From contig CAMDFN010000015.1 in assembly GCA_945897565.1 (NCBI GenBank), forward strand, positions 1 through 55,051: a stretch of 55,051 nucleotides of DNA, given 5' to 3'. The notes below the pieces were generated by a model, which did not search any database, had not been told where the DNA came from, and saw only the letters and a program-made list of their open reading frames with translations. This DNA is from Chryseobacterium gleum. GTDB lineage: Bacteria > Bacteroidota > Bacteroidia > Flavobacteriales_D > Crocinitomicaceae. Position numbers and translations under genes: made by a program. Of the stretch, positions 25,501-34,612 are shown one piece after another (the stretch's first letter is position 1; the number at the start of each line of letters is the position of its first letter).

Positions 25501-28029
25501 ATGTTTGCCATGATCAAATTACTTATACTCGTCTTATTGTTGCTGCCTGTTGGGCTAATGGCTCAGCGCGATTTCCTTGTTGTTGTCGAAGGCCGCACCA
25601 CCAATTTACTTGACCAAAAAGAGCTTTACGGGGTAAATATCGACCTCATGCAGCAAGAGGCCGTCCTGACCAAAGTACTCAGCGACCAGAGTGGCCAATT
25701 TTACGTTTCGGCAAAAATAGCACAGGGAATACCCGTTCAACTTCGCCTCACCAAAGGGGGCTATCTCACCAAATACATTTTATTTGAGCTCACCACACTG
25801 CAGGGTCAGGCGAATAGCCCAAGTGGTTTGCAACTTTCGCGCAACCTCAGTTGCGAACTTTACGAACTCAAACCTGACGTAGACCTCAATTTTGCCAAAA
25901 ATCAAATCACAGACAAATACGTTTGGTCTTCGGGTGCTTTGTTACAGGTGCCATTGGTCAAAACCGATGCAGACGCCAAGGCCCAGGAGGCGTATCAGTT
26001 TGCAAACGATCAAAAATCAGTTGCGCGTCTTTTCCAACTTGCCAATCAGCAAATTACATCTAGTCAGCCAGATAACGCCATCCCCTTCCTTGATTCCATT
26101 CTTTTGATCCGGCCAAACGACGCAACTGCCAGTCAAAAAAAGCAGCAAATCATCGATCAAAAAGCAGCAGATATCAAGCGGGCGCAAGATGAAGCCGAGC
26201 AAAGTCAGTTACTCCAAGAGGCCATAGCAGCCAAAAATGCTGGCGATCTCAGTTTAGCTGAAACCAAACTCACCGCAGCAGATGCCCTGATCCCGAATCA
26301 ACCAAAAGTGACAGCCGAGCGTCAACAACTTGCGCAACTGCGCAACGAAGCAGCTGATGCACAAGCCAAAACGCAAGCTTTTCAGAAAGCTATGCAGGCA
26401 GCCGCCACCTTAATCACTGCCAAAAAGTATGAGGAAGCAGAAGCGAAATACAAAGAAGCGCAGCAAATCAAACCCTCAGAAAAAGAAACGGTCAACACCC
26501 AACTGACCCTTTTGAAAGACCTCCGTTTTGATATTCAAAATGAGGCTGAACTCAAGAAAACCATGAAGTTGGCCAATGACCAATACCTTCAAAAGAAATA
26601 CGAAGTCGCGCTAGAAACCTATAAAAATGCCGACAAGCAAATCGCACTTTTTCACAAGCAAACCCTCATCGATACTTATTCTAGAGAATTGCAAGCGGGC
26701 ATGAAACGCGTTACAGAAGGGATTTCTTCGATGTCACAGGTGTATCAAAATCAATTGCTAAAAGCCAATGAAAACTTTACTAAAGGGCCTCAGTCTTACG
26801 GAACAGCAAAATCCATCTTGAATTCAGACCCCATGAAAAGCCGTCAAAATGAGCCAGAAGTTATTGAGCTCAAAGAAAAAATCGCTACCATGGAGGCCTA
26901 TTATGCTGCGCGCAAAAGTGCTTATCAGCTGGCCAAAGACAAAGAAAATGCAGCAGCGCTCAAAGCCCTCGAAAAACTGCAATTCAGCGCACAGGCCCAG
27001 CAGCAATACCTGAGTCAAAATGAATTATCAGTGCTTAAGAAAAGTGCAGATTCCTTGCGCACCCTCCTCACGCCAGTAAAAGCAGCACCCAACAACGAAG
27101 ATGTCGCTGTAGAACCAATGGGTATCAAGCTTTCTGCCCCAGGAGAAGCTGTAAGCGGTGAAAACTCAATGGCCTTTAATGACCTGCAGCAAACCCGCGA
27201 CGCCAAAGAAGGAACGCCGTATCTTACGCAGCAGCAAATTCGTACAGAAGTAGAATATCAAAATTATTTTTCTCAACAAAACGCGCAGGTGGGCTCTTTT
27301 GAAACTACAGCTCAACTAGAAATGACCCGCGCACAACGCGAGCTCAATACCAAACAAAATACCGCAACACAAAACGCACTTCAGGCCAATCAAGCACAAT
27401 TCATGCAGGCCCATGAAGTTGCTGTCACCAACCGCGATGTCGCTACTTCAGTTCGCCAGCAAGAAAACGCCACCAACCTAAGCGTCTGGAAAGACGCCAA
27501 AGATGACCAATCTCAAACTGAAAAAAAAGCTGAAGATGCGCGCGGGCAAGCTGAACTTGACCGCCTCAACGTGATCCAAAATCAAAAAGACCTGCAACTC
27601 AAGCAACAAGCAACAAGCGATGAACAAGTAAGGGTTGAACTCGATCAGCGCAGTCAGGTTGTAGCGTTTACCAAACAAGAAGCACAAGAAAACGCCACAA
27701 ATGGTGGTCAGGCCCAATTCGAACAAATCCAGCAAACGGCCGTCTCAACGGTGCAACTCAAGACCACGCCCAATTACCTCCGCGACGAAAACGGAGTGCT
27801 CTTTGCATCCAATGCACTCACCGAAAAGACCTATCAACTGAAGAACAAAGAAGGCTATGTCACCAAAGTGATCATCCGCAGGGTCGTCGTTGACCCCAAC
27901 GGACACGGCGTAGTTTACGAGCAAACAACCGATGAAAACGGCAAAACTTATTTTACAAGAGACGGGCAAGTCAGTACGGAATACATATGGTTCAATGAAT
28001 CTACCGGTGCCAACGTTTTGATCAAATAA
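25501..28029 (+). CDS. Large exported coiled-coil/TPR-like protein, function unknown
   Basis: The 842-residue protein starts with a signal peptide ending LMAQ (ATG at 25501, or Met4 at 25510). An N-terminal beta domain at about 20-120 (FLVVVEGRTTNLLDQKELYGVN ... SDQSGQFYVSAKI) resembles carboxypeptidase-regulatory-like folds. Residues about 160-450 are alpha-helical with TPR-like units (AKKYEEAEAKYKEAQQIKPSEKE; QKKYEVALETYKNADKQI). About 560-740 is Gln/Ala/Glu-rich and probably coiled coil. The C-terminal 80 residues form a compact domain (EKTYQLKNKEGYVTKVIIRR, DENGKTYFTRDG, YIWFNESTG) that I believe recurs in other Flavobacteriales exported proteins. No enzyme motif is seen. A periplasmic scaffold is possible. 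The mpl-like gene starts 4 bases after the stop. Confidence 0.75.
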   Translation: MFAMIKLLILVLLLLPVGLMAQRDFLVVVEGRTTNLLDQKELYGVNIDLMQQEAVLTKVLSDQSGQFYVSAKIAQGIPVQLRLTKGGYLTKYILFELTTLQGQANSPSGLQLSRNLSCELYELKPDVDLNFAKNQITDKYVWSSGALLQVPLVKTDADAKAQEAYQFANDQKSVARLFQLANQQITSSQPDNAIPFLDSILLIRPNDATASQKKQQIIDQKAADIKRAQDEAEQSQLLQEAIAAKNAGDLSLAETKLTAADALIPNQPKVTAERQQLAQLRNEAADAQAKTQAFQKAMQAAATLITAKKYEEAEAKYKEAQQIKPSEKETVNTQLTLLKDLRFDIQNEAELKKTMKLANDQYLQKKYEVALETYKNADKQIALFHKQTLIDTYSRELQAGMKRVTEGISSMSQVYQNQLLKANENFTKGPQSYGTAKSILNSDPMKSRQNEPEVIELKEKIATMEAYYAARKSAYQLAKDKENAAALKALEKLQFSAQAQQQYLSQNELSVLKKSADSLRTLLTPVKAAPNNEDVAVEPMGIKLSAPGEAVSGENSMAFNDLQQTRDAKEGTPYLTQQQIRTEVEYQNYFSQQNAQVGSFETTAQLEMTRAQRELNTKQNTATQNALQANQAQFMQAHEVAVTNRDVATSVRQQENATNLSVWKDAKDDQSQTEKKAEDARGQAELDRLNVIQNQKDLQLKQQATSDEQVRVELDQRSQVVAFTKQEAQENATNGGQAQFEQIQQTAVSTVQLKTTPNYLRDENGVLFASNALTEKTYQLKNKEGYVTKVIIRRVVVDPNGHGVVYEQTTDENGKTYFTRDGQVSTEYIWFNESTGANVLIK

Positions 28030-28033
28030 GTTT

Positions 28034-29392
28034 ATGCAAGTACATTTTATTGCCATTGGTGGCAGCGCAATGCACAATCTCGCTATTGCACTATCAAGAA
28101 AAGGATTTGAGGTAACAGGCTCAGACGACGAAATTTTCGAACCCTCTCGCACCCGACTTCAAAAGCAAGGAATTCTACCTTCACAACTCGGCTGGGATGC
28201 CTCGCGCATGCATGCAGGGCTTTCGGCTGTCATTCTAGGTATGCATGCGAGGGCCGATAATCCAGAGCTCTTAGCAGCCAAACAATTGAACCTTCCTATC
28301 TATAGCTATCCTGAATACCTCTACGAGCAGAGCAAGGATCAAATCAGGGTAGTGATCGGCGGAAGCCATGGCAAAACGACAATTACTTCTATGCTGCTGC
28401 ATGCAGTGGCTAAATTGCAAATTGACGTCGATTACATGGTTGGCGCACAGCTAGATGGCTATGATTGCATGGTGAAACTCACGCAAGAAGCCAAGTTTAT
28501 GATTTTGGAAGGTGACGAATACCTGAGCTCTCCGATTGATCGCCGCCCCAAATTTCACCTCTACAAGCCCCATATTGCCTTACTTTCTGGCATCGCCTGG
28601 GATCACATCAATGTTTTCCCCACTTTTGAAAACTACATAGAACAGTTTGCAACCTTTGTTTCGCTCATTGAGCCTAACGGTGCTTTGGTATACAATCGAG
28701 AAGATTTAGAAATTCAGCGACTTGCTGAAAACGCTTCAAATATTTCTTTATTTCCTTATCAGACGCCAGTTTTTGAACCCAATGCAAATGGCACCTTACT
28801 GACTTTCGACGGACAACAATACCAACTTCAAGTTTTTGGTGCACACAACCTCCAAAATCTGATAGGAGCCATGTATGTTGCCGGGCAAATGGGTATTTTA
28901 GCTTCCGATTTCCTGAGCGCCATGGCAGACTTTACAGGTGCAGGCAAGCGCCTTCAAAAAGTGGCTTCAAAAGATAGCTTCGTGCTGTATAAAGATTTTG
29001 CACACTCACCTTCTAAGCTCAAAGCCACCACCAGTGCTGTCAAGCAGCAATACCCAGATAGGGAAGTTATCGCTTGTATGGAACTCCACACCTTTAGTTC
29101 CTTGCAAAAGGCTTTTTTACCGCAATACAACGGTGCAATGGCCGCTGCAGATCAGGCTTTGGTTTATTTCAGCCCTGAAGTTGTCGCGCACAAAAAACTA
29201 CCTGCATTAGACATACTTGAAGTCCAAGCCGGATTCGGTGGAGATGTTCAAATTTGTACAGATACGCAAGCGGTTTTGGATTTTATTACCAAGCAAGATT
29301 GGCACAATAAAGTGCTACTCATGATGTCTAGCGGAAATTTTGATGGTATCGATTACGATGCGCTCGGTGCGCAGCTGTGCGCTAGTCTCTAA
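28034..29392 (+). CDS. mpl: Mur ligase family protein, Mpl-like (UDP-MurNAc:tripeptide ligase)
   Basis: The 452-residue protein has the three-domain Mur ligase layout: N-terminal Rossmann segment VHFIAIGGSAMHNLAIAL with GSDDEIFEPSRTRL, the ATP-binding loop GGSHGKTTITSM (109-120), the central catalytic segment ILEGDEYLSSPIDRRPKF and SGIAWDHINVFP, and the C-terminal DFAHSPSKLKATTSA and MELHTFSSLQKAFL. The GDEYLSS motif and the GSDDEIFEPS start point to the Mpl subfamily, which attaches recycled L-Ala-gamma-D-Glu-mDAP to UDP-MurNAc, rather than MurC. That fits the murQ gene in the same window, another cell-wall recycling step. Its end overlaps the converging DUF4199 gene by 11 bases. Confidence 0.88.
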   Translation: MQVHFIAIGGSAMHNLAIALSRKGFEVTGSDDEIFEPSRTRLQKQGILPSQLGWDASRMHAGLSAVILGMHARADNPELLAAKQLNLPIYSYPEYLYEQSKDQIRVVIGGSHGKTTITSMLLHAVAKLQIDVDYMVGAQLDGYDCMVKLTQEAKFMILEGDEYLSSPIDRRPKFHLYKPHIALLSGIAWDHINVFPTFENYIEQFATFVSLIEPNGALVYNREDLEIQRLAENASNISLFPYQTPVFEPNANGTLLTFDGQQYQLQVFGAHNLQNLIGAMYVAGQMGILASDFLSAMADFTGAGKRLQKVASKDSFVLYKDFAHSPSKLKATTSAVKQQYPDREVIACMELHTFSSLQKAFLPQYNGAMAAADQALVYFSPEVVAHKKLPALDILEVQAGFGGDVQICTDTQAVLDFITKQDWHNKVLLMMSSGNFDGIDYDALGAQLCASL

Positions 29393-29924
29393 AGACCACG
29401 CTGCGGTAGATCACGGCGATAAGCAAGCTATTTAAAGTGCTATATACCAAAAGTGCGAGTAAACTCACGCTCAAGGTAAATTGCGGGTCGTACATCATGG
29501 CTGTGTTTTTGCGCGCCATTGCTACAATTTCTACATCACTTTTGTTTTCTAGCGCACTGTTGGCTTTTCGAATGGCCGCAATTTCTGAGGGGCTGTCCAT
29601 GCGCGCTTCATAAGCGGCTCTTTTCTTTTGGTTGAACTCCGGATAAATATCTTGGTAGTAGAAGAACAAGAAAAAGCTCACCACCAGCGTGTAGGGTAGG
29701 CCCACGCTGAGCCCAGCTTTGATATCCGTTAAAATATTGCTCTCTTGGGTATCAAACCTTTTTCTGCGGTACATAAATAGGGCGATGGCTGCTGTGAGCA
29801 AAGCCATATTGAGCAAAACAAAAAGTTGAATTTCATCGAGTCGAAAATCAAGTAAATAGGCTAGCATTTTGAAGGCGATCCAAATGCTTCCGAAAACCAA
29901 ACCGTATAGCCAACCTTTTTTCAT
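29382..29924 (-). CDS. DUF4199 family membrane protein
   Basis: The 180-residue protein has four predicted membrane helices: about 5-25, 33-51, 72-90 and 148-172. The soluble stretch between helices 3 and 4 (YQDIYPEFNQKKRAAYEARM and following charged residues) and the overall spacing fit DUF4199, a Bacteroidota membrane family of unknown function. In many relatives it lies near a glycosyltransferase; here it directly follows rho, whose stop codon (29924) overlaps its start by one base, so the two are cotranscribed. Confidence 0.8.
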   Translation of the reverse strand: MKKGWLYGLVFGSIWIAFKMLAYLLDFRLDEIQLFVLLNMALLTAAIALFMYRRKRFDTQESNILTDIKAGLSVGLPYTLVVSFFLFFYYQDIYPEFNQKKRAAYEARMDSPSEIAAIRKANSALENKSDVEIVAMARKNTAMMYDPQFTLSVSLLALLVYSTLNSLLIAVIYRSVVFRD

Positions 29925-31600
29925 TAGCTGTTCATTGAGACCAAAAATTCTTCGTTAGAGAGGGTGTTTTCCATGTGTGATTTCATGAATTCCATGGCTT
30001 CGACGGGGTTCATGTCGGCAATAAACTTGCGCAAGAGCCAAACGCGTTGTAAGACATCTTTACCAACAAGTAAATCTTCGCGACGCGTTCCAGAAGCGGT
30101 AATATCGATTGCGGGATAGATGCGGCGATTTGAAATTTTTCTGTCGAGTTGGAGTTCCATGTTGCCCGTCCCCTTGAATTCTTCAAAGATGACTTCGTCC
30201 ATTTTGGATCCGGTTTCGGTAAGTGCAGTGGCAATGATAGATAGGGATCCGCCGTTTTCAATTTTGCGGGCAGAGCCAAAGAATCTTTTTGGTTTGTGCA
30301 AAGCATTGGCATCTACACCGCCAGAGAGTACTTTACCTGACGCAGGAGATACGGTGTTGTAGGCACGAGCCAAACGGGTGATAGAATCGAGTAGGATGCA
30401 AACGTCGTGTCCGCACTCAACCATGCGCTTTGCTTTTTCGAGTACCATATTGGCAACTTTTACGTGGCGGTCAGCAGGCTCGTCGAAGGTAGAGGCAATG
30501 ACTTCAGCCTTGACAGAGCGCGCCATATCTGTTACCTCTTCCGGACGCTCGTCAATGAGCAAAACGATGAGGTAGGTTTCGGGGTGGTTGGCGGCAATGG
30601 CGTTGGCGACGTCTTTGAGCAACATGGTTTTGCCCGTTTTGGGTTGGGCAACGATCATGCCGCGCTGGCCTTTTCCGATAGGTGCAAAAAGATCCATGAC
30701 ACGCGTAGAAAGTGTTTCTTGGGCATGACCGGTCAGTTTGAATTTTTCGGAAGGGAAAAGCGGTGTGAGGTATTGGAAAGGAACGCGGTCTCTGATGTAA
30801 GAAGGGTCGCGGCCGTTGATGGATTCTACTTTCACAAGCGGGAAGAACTTTTCTCCTTCTCTTGGTGGGCGAATAGAGCCTTTGACGGTGTCTCCGGTTT
30901 TGAGGCCGAAAAGCTTGATTTGGTTCAGAGAAACGTAGATGTCGTCGGGTGAAGGCAGGTAGTTGTAGTCGGATGAACGCAAAAAGCCATAGCCATCTTG
31001 AATTACTTCTAAAACGCCTTCTGCCGATACAATTCCAACGAGGTCAAAATGTTCTTCTTTGAGCACCTCTTCTGTGGCTTCAGTAGCTTGGTGCTGTTTA
31101 TGTTGGGGTCTGTTTTGATCTTGGGGTCTGTTTTGATCTGATCGTGTGTTCTGATCTTGTGTTCTATTTTGATCTTGTTGTCTTTGTTGATCTGGGCGCG
31201 GGTTGCGGTTCTCAAAGCGCTGTTGCTGTTGCGGATGGCGTGGGCGTTGCTCAGTTGATTTTTGTGCATCTGTTGCGCCTTCTTCCTTGACCAATGGTGC
31301 TTTTTCTTCCTTGACCTGTGGCGTTTCTTCTGCTGTTGAGCTCGTTTCTAAAGGAATAGGGAGTTGCCCATCCGGGCTTTTGGGCTTGCGGCCACGTTTG
31401 CGTATTTGTATTGGCTCTTCTGTTGTGGCTGCATTGGTAATTGTAGGTATGGTAGCTTGAACAGGTGCGCTGACATCGGTTTTACTCGAAATAGCACTAA
31501 TGAGTTCGTTTTTCTTTAGGCTGCCGGCTTCAATGCCAAGGCTTTGTGCAATAACACGGAGGTCCGAGATTTTTTTACTCTCTAAGGTCTTTAAATCCAT
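29924..31600 (-). CDS. rho: Transcription termination factor Rho with long disordered insert
   Basis: From ATG at 31600 the protein has 558 residues (an upstream ATG at 31648 would add 16 residues that do not resemble Rho). It opens with the Rho N-terminal helix domain ([20 protein letters not shown]). Residues about 40-180 are a low-complexity, Gln/Asn/Arg/Pro-rich insert with DQNRPQ repeats. The cold-shock-like RNA-binding domain follows ([16 protein letters not shown], about 194-210), then the ATPase core with QPKTGKT (319-325), [12 protein letters not shown] and the Q/R-loop segment [20 protein letters not shown]. Rho is the hexameric RNA helicase that ends untranslated transcripts. Insert-bearing Rho is common in Bacteroidota. 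Confidence 0.96.
   Translation of the reverse strand: MDLKTLESKKISDLRVIAQSLGIEAGSLKKNELISAISSKTDVSAPVQATIPTITNAATTEEPIQIRKRGRKPKSPDGQLPIPLETSSTAEETPQVKEEKAPLVKEEGATDAQKSTEQRPRHPQQQQRFENRNPRPDQQRQQDQNRTQDQNTRSDQNRPQDQNRPQHKQHQATEATEEVLKEEHFDLVGIVSAEGVLEVIQDGYGFLRSSDYNYLPSPDDIYVSLNQIKLFGLKTGDTVKGSIRPPREGEKFFPLVKVESINGRDPSYIRDRVPFQYLTPLFPSEKFKLTGHAQETLSTRVMDLFAPIGKGQRGMIVAQPKTGKTMLLKDVANAIAANHPETYLIVLLIDERPEEVTDMARSVKAEVIASTFDEPADRHVKVANMVLEKAKRMVECGHDVCILLDSITRLARAYNTVSPASGKVLSGGVDANALHKPKRFFGSARKIENGGSLSIIATALTETGSKMDEVIFEEFKGTGNMELQLDRKISNRRIYPAIDITASGTRREDLLVGKDVLQRVWLLRKFIADMNPVEAMEFMKSHMENTLSNEEFLVSMNS
31103..31200 (-). repeat. Tandem 18-bp repeat inside the Rho insert
   Basis: Two exact 18-base copies lie at 31103-31120 and 31121-31138, followed by degenerate copies to about 31200. 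They encode the DQNRPQ-type hexapeptide units of the disordered insert. The unit is a multiple of three, so copy-number change would keep the frame. Confidence 0.8.
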
Positions 31601-31708
31601 CAATGGTAAGTTATAAGCTAAATTAGAAGCTAGCCCTGAAATGGGCATTTGGAAATTCGTTGCAAGTTTAAGTAAAAAATTGCGAAAATGAACGATTCTT
31701 TTGAAAAA

Positions 31709-32986
31709 CTATGTCTTGCGTTTTTGCTTTTTCGCTGCAGGAAAGAGAATGTTGTTGAGAATCAGGCGGTAACCCGGTGAGTTAGGGTGTAAATTAAGGT
31801 CGGTTGGTGGGTCGCCGACGAGGTGTTGGTAGTCTTCGGGGTCGTGGCCGCCATAGAAGGTCCAGGTGCCTTGCCCATAGGAGCCGTGCACATATTTTGC
31901 GGTATTTGCGGCTTTATTTTCTCCCAATACAAGGACATTTGGCTTGATGAATTCTTTGTGGAAGTCGGTTGTTTGCCCTAAAAAACCGTTGATGACGTCG
32001 ACATGACACTGCGTGAGCATAGTGGGTACGACATCCCACTTGGCCGAAAAATCAAAAAGCGTAAATTGATCAGATTTTTCAGTGATCTGGCGTTGGGTGC
32101 GCAAATCGGTTCCGTCTATGTCGCTGTATTCATAGACCATTGGATCTTTGATGATATGAAAATCTTGAAAAGCAAAGGTTTGGTTGAAGTCTAGCTTTTC
32201 TTGGGCGCGCGGATCCGAAGGACTGCCGTCAAAGATGGCTTCTTGGATATCAACGCTTTGTGCGGCCAGTGCAATATCAAATGAATCGGTGCCCGAACAC
32301 ATCGTAAACAAAAAGCCGCCGCCAATTACAAAATTGCGGATATTGAGGGCCACAGCTCTTTTGAGTGCTGCAGTGGAGGCAAAACCAAGTTGAGCAGCGG
32401 CGGCTTCAGAGCGCTGCACCTCTTGCTGGTACCAACTTTGCATGCGTGCAGAGCTATAGAATTTGCCGTATTGCCCTGTAAAATCTTCGTGGTGCAGGTG
32501 CAGCCAGTCGTATTTGGGTAAAATGCCATTGACAATAGCGGAGTCGTAGATTTTGTCGTATTTGATTTCTGCGTAGGTCAAGACGAGTGTAACGGCGTCG
32601 TCCCAGGGGAGTTTGTTGGGTGGCGTATAGACCGCAATTTTGGGTGCTTTTTCTAATTGCACAACTTCCATATTGACCTCCGGATCGGCAATTTCGCTTT
32701 TGATTTTATTGACCTGGCCATCGGCCAAAACTTGATAGCTGATATTGCGCAAGAGCAATTCTTCTTCTATGCGCTGGAGGTGTGGAATCAGAAAGCTACC
32801 GCCTCTGTAATTGAGCAGCCAGTCGATAGTGATTTGATTCTCGAGTGTCCAGTAGGCCAAGCCATACGCTTTGAGGTGATCGCGCTGCCCTTCGTCCATG
32901 GGCACGAGAATTTTAGAGCTCCAACTTTGGAAACTGAAAAGGAGGCTTAAAAAAAAGAGGAGCAGTTTAGAAGGGATCTTCGTCAT
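31709..32986 (-). CDS. Exported protein of the 'asparagine synthetase B'-annotated Bacteroidota family
   Basis: Starting at ATG 32986 the protein has 425 residues, with a signal peptide (MTKIPSKLLLFFLSLLFSFQSWS; an upstream ATG at 33013 adds 9 residues). The body contains ILVPMDEGQRDHLKAYGLAY, YRGGSFLIPH, DWLHLHHEDFTGQYGKFY, FVIGGGFLFTMCSGTDSFDIAL and YGQGTWTFYGGHDPEDYQH. Homologues in Flavobacteriales databases are often labelled asparagine synthetase B, but I see no N-terminal Cys2 glutaminase and no ATP-pyrophosphatase SGGxDS loop, and the protein is exported, so that label is probably wrong. The GGGF...C.GTD stretch may reflect a glutamine-amidotransferase-like fold. It starts inside the 3' end of dnaB, overlapping by 20 bases. 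Confidence 0.75.
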   Translation of the reverse strand: MTKIPSKLLLFFLSLLFSFQSWSSKILVPMDEGQRDHLKAYGLAYWTLENQITIDWLLNYRGGSFLIPHLQRIEEELLLRNISYQVLADGQVNKIKSEIADPEVNMEVVQLEKAPKIAVYTPPNKLPWDDAVTLVLTYAEIKYDKIYDSAIVNGILPKYDWLHLHHEDFTGQYGKFYSSARMQSWYQQEVQRSEAAAAQLGFASTAALKRAVALNIRNFVIGGGFLFTMCSGTDSFDIALAAQSVDIQEAIFDGSPSDPRAQEKLDFNQTFAFQDFHIIKDPMVYEYSDIDGTDLRTQRQITEKSDQFTLFDFSAKWDVVPTMLTQCHVDVINGFLGQTTDFHKEFIKPNVLVLGENKAANTAKYVHGSYGQGTWTFYGGHDPEDYQHLVGDPPTDLNLHPNSPGYRLILNNILFPAAKKQKRKT

Positions 32987-34517
32987 TGTTTTCTTTGCTG
33001 AAAATATCTTCATTGCTATCGTCCATTTTACTCTTAATGGTATAGGTGGAGAATTCTTGGTTAAATTGATTGAGCCCGGAGTTCGTGGTGCCCGAGAGAT
33101 CTAGCGCTTCAACTTCATCGATGTTTTCAAAGCGTGCAAATTCTGGAACAAAGCGCAGACGGACATTTTTGAGGGCGCCATTTCGGTGCTTGGCAATGAT
33201 GATTTCACCGATGCCTTGTGTGGAGTTTCCGTCGGAATCTTGGGTGAGGTCGTAGTATTCAGGTCGGTAAATGAATGACACGATATCGGCATCTTGCTCG
33301 ATAGCACCTGATTCGCGCAAGTCAGAGAGCATAGGGCGTTTTTCTCCGCCACGCGTCTCGACTGAACGGCTCAGCTGTGAAAGTGCAATTATTGGCACAT
33401 TGAGTTCTTTGGCGATTTCTTTGATCGAACGCGAAATTGCGGAGATTTCTTGTTCGCGGTTACCGCCACTTTTGGAATCTTTGGCACTCATCAATTGAAG
33501 GTAGTCGATGATAATGAGATCGATGTTGTGTTGGGCTTTTAGCCTGCGACATTTTGCTCTAAAGTCAAAGATGTTGATGCCGGGGGTGTCGTCGATAAAA
33601 ATGGGCGCTTCGGCTAACTTGCCTATGCGGGAGTGGAGTTGTTGAAATTCATGCTCTTTGAGGTCTCCTCTTCTTAACTTTTCGGCAGATATGCGCGATT
33701 CAGATGCAATCAGACGCTTGACCAACTGAATCGAAGACATCTCTAGAGAGAATACAGCCACGCCTTTTCCATAGTCAACGGCGGTGTTGCGGGCCATAGA
33801 AAGTACAAAGGCCGTTTTACCCATACCTGGGCGCGCTGCAATTACAATCATATCCGAGCGCTGCCAACCAGAAGTGACCTTGTCGAGGTCGTGAAAACCA
33901 GTTGGGATACCCGAAACGCCGTCGGTGTTTTTGGAGGCAAGTTCTATTTCATGGATGGCTTCTTGCACAATATATGACATCGTGCCCACTTGCTTAGACA
34001 TGTTGTTTTCGGCAATGCTGAATAGGTCAGACTCGGCATCGTTGAGCAAATCAAAAACATCGCGGGTGTCGTCGTAGGCATCGCGGATGATTTTTGAACT
34101 GACGTTAATGAGTTCTCTTTTAATGAATTTTTCTGCCAAAATGCGCGCATGGTGCTGAACGTGCGCTGCGCTGGCCACGCGGGTAGTGAGCGAGCTTATG
34201 TAGGCGGCACCACCTGCGAGTTCGAGTTCACCACTTTTTTGAAGGTATGACGTGACGGTTACTAAATCGATGGGATTCGTGGACGCAAAAAGTGCGCGAA
34301 TGGCTTTGAAAATATATTGGTGACGCACATCGTAGAAAGTCTTTTCTGAAAGAATATCGATGGTGTCGTTGATTGCTCGGCTTTCGAGCATCATGGCGCC
34401 TAGTACAACTTGCTCGATATCAATTGCTTGCGGTGGTATTCTACCCAATTCAGCAAAGGGCTGGGCTTGGGTTTTGATGCGTGCAATAGGTTTGCGGTTG
34501 TTGTCAGGTGCGTCCAT
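32967..34517 (-). CDS. dnaB: Replicative DNA helicase DnaB
   Basis: The 516-residue protein is the hexameric replicative helicase. The N-terminal domain starts near residue 28 (PPQAIDIEQVVLGAMMLE), and the RecA-like C-terminal domain has the Walker A loop ARPGMGKTAF (about 228-237), LEMSSIQLVKRL, the Walker B DLIIIDYLQLM and the ALSQLSRSVETR sensor region. The last 50 residues are acidic and Asn/Ser-rich, as in relatives. TATATTTG lies 4 bases before the ATG, which suggests a leaderless transcript. The downstream exported protein gene begins inside its 3' end, so the two are cotranscribed. Confidence 0.97.
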   Translation of the reverse strand: MDAPDNNRKPIARIKTQAQPFAELGRIPPQAIDIEQVVLGAMMLESRAINDTIDILSEKTFYDVRHQYIFKAIRALFASTNPIDLVTVTSYLQKSGELELAGGAAYISSLTTRVASAAHVQHHARILAEKFIKRELINVSSKIIRDAYDDTRDVFDLLNDAESDLFSIAENNMSKQVGTMSYIVQEAIHEIELASKNTDGVSGIPTGFHDLDKVTSGWQRSDMIVIAARPGMGKTAFVLSMARNTAVDYGKGVAVFSLEMSSIQLVKRLIASESRISAEKLRRGDLKEHEFQQLHSRIGKLAEAPIFIDDTPGINIFDFRAKCRRLKAQHNIDLIIIDYLQLMSAKDSKSGGNREQEISAISRSIKEIAKELNVPIIALSQLSRSVETRGGEKRPMLSDLRESGAIEQDADIVSFIYRPEYYDLTQDSDGNSTQGIGEIIIAKHRNGALKNVRLRFVPEFARFENIDEVEALDLSGTTNSGLNQFNQEFSTYTIKSKMDDSNEDIFSKENNDEDPF

Positions 34518-34521
34518 TGAA

Positions 34522-34529
34522 CAAATATA
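34522..34529 (-). promoter_or_regulatory. dnaB -7 element, 4 bases from ATG
   Basis: The minus strand reads TATATTTG, then TTCA, then ATG. An exact TAnnTTTG this close places the transcription start at or next to the start codon, implying a leaderless mRNA. No clear -33 TTTG is seen at 19-20 bases. Confidence 0.55.
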
Positions 34530-34612
34530 ACTAAAGGCTACCTCAAAGCGAAAATCTTCGCGCGCTTAGTTATCAAAAAGTTGTAAAGGATGGTTATGAA
34601 CAATTGTTGAAA

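Noticed and set aside
30407..30952. A 181-residue plus-strand frame inside rho
   Set aside because: rho on the other strand is unambiguous through this stretch; the plus-strand product has no recognisable family and no promoter.
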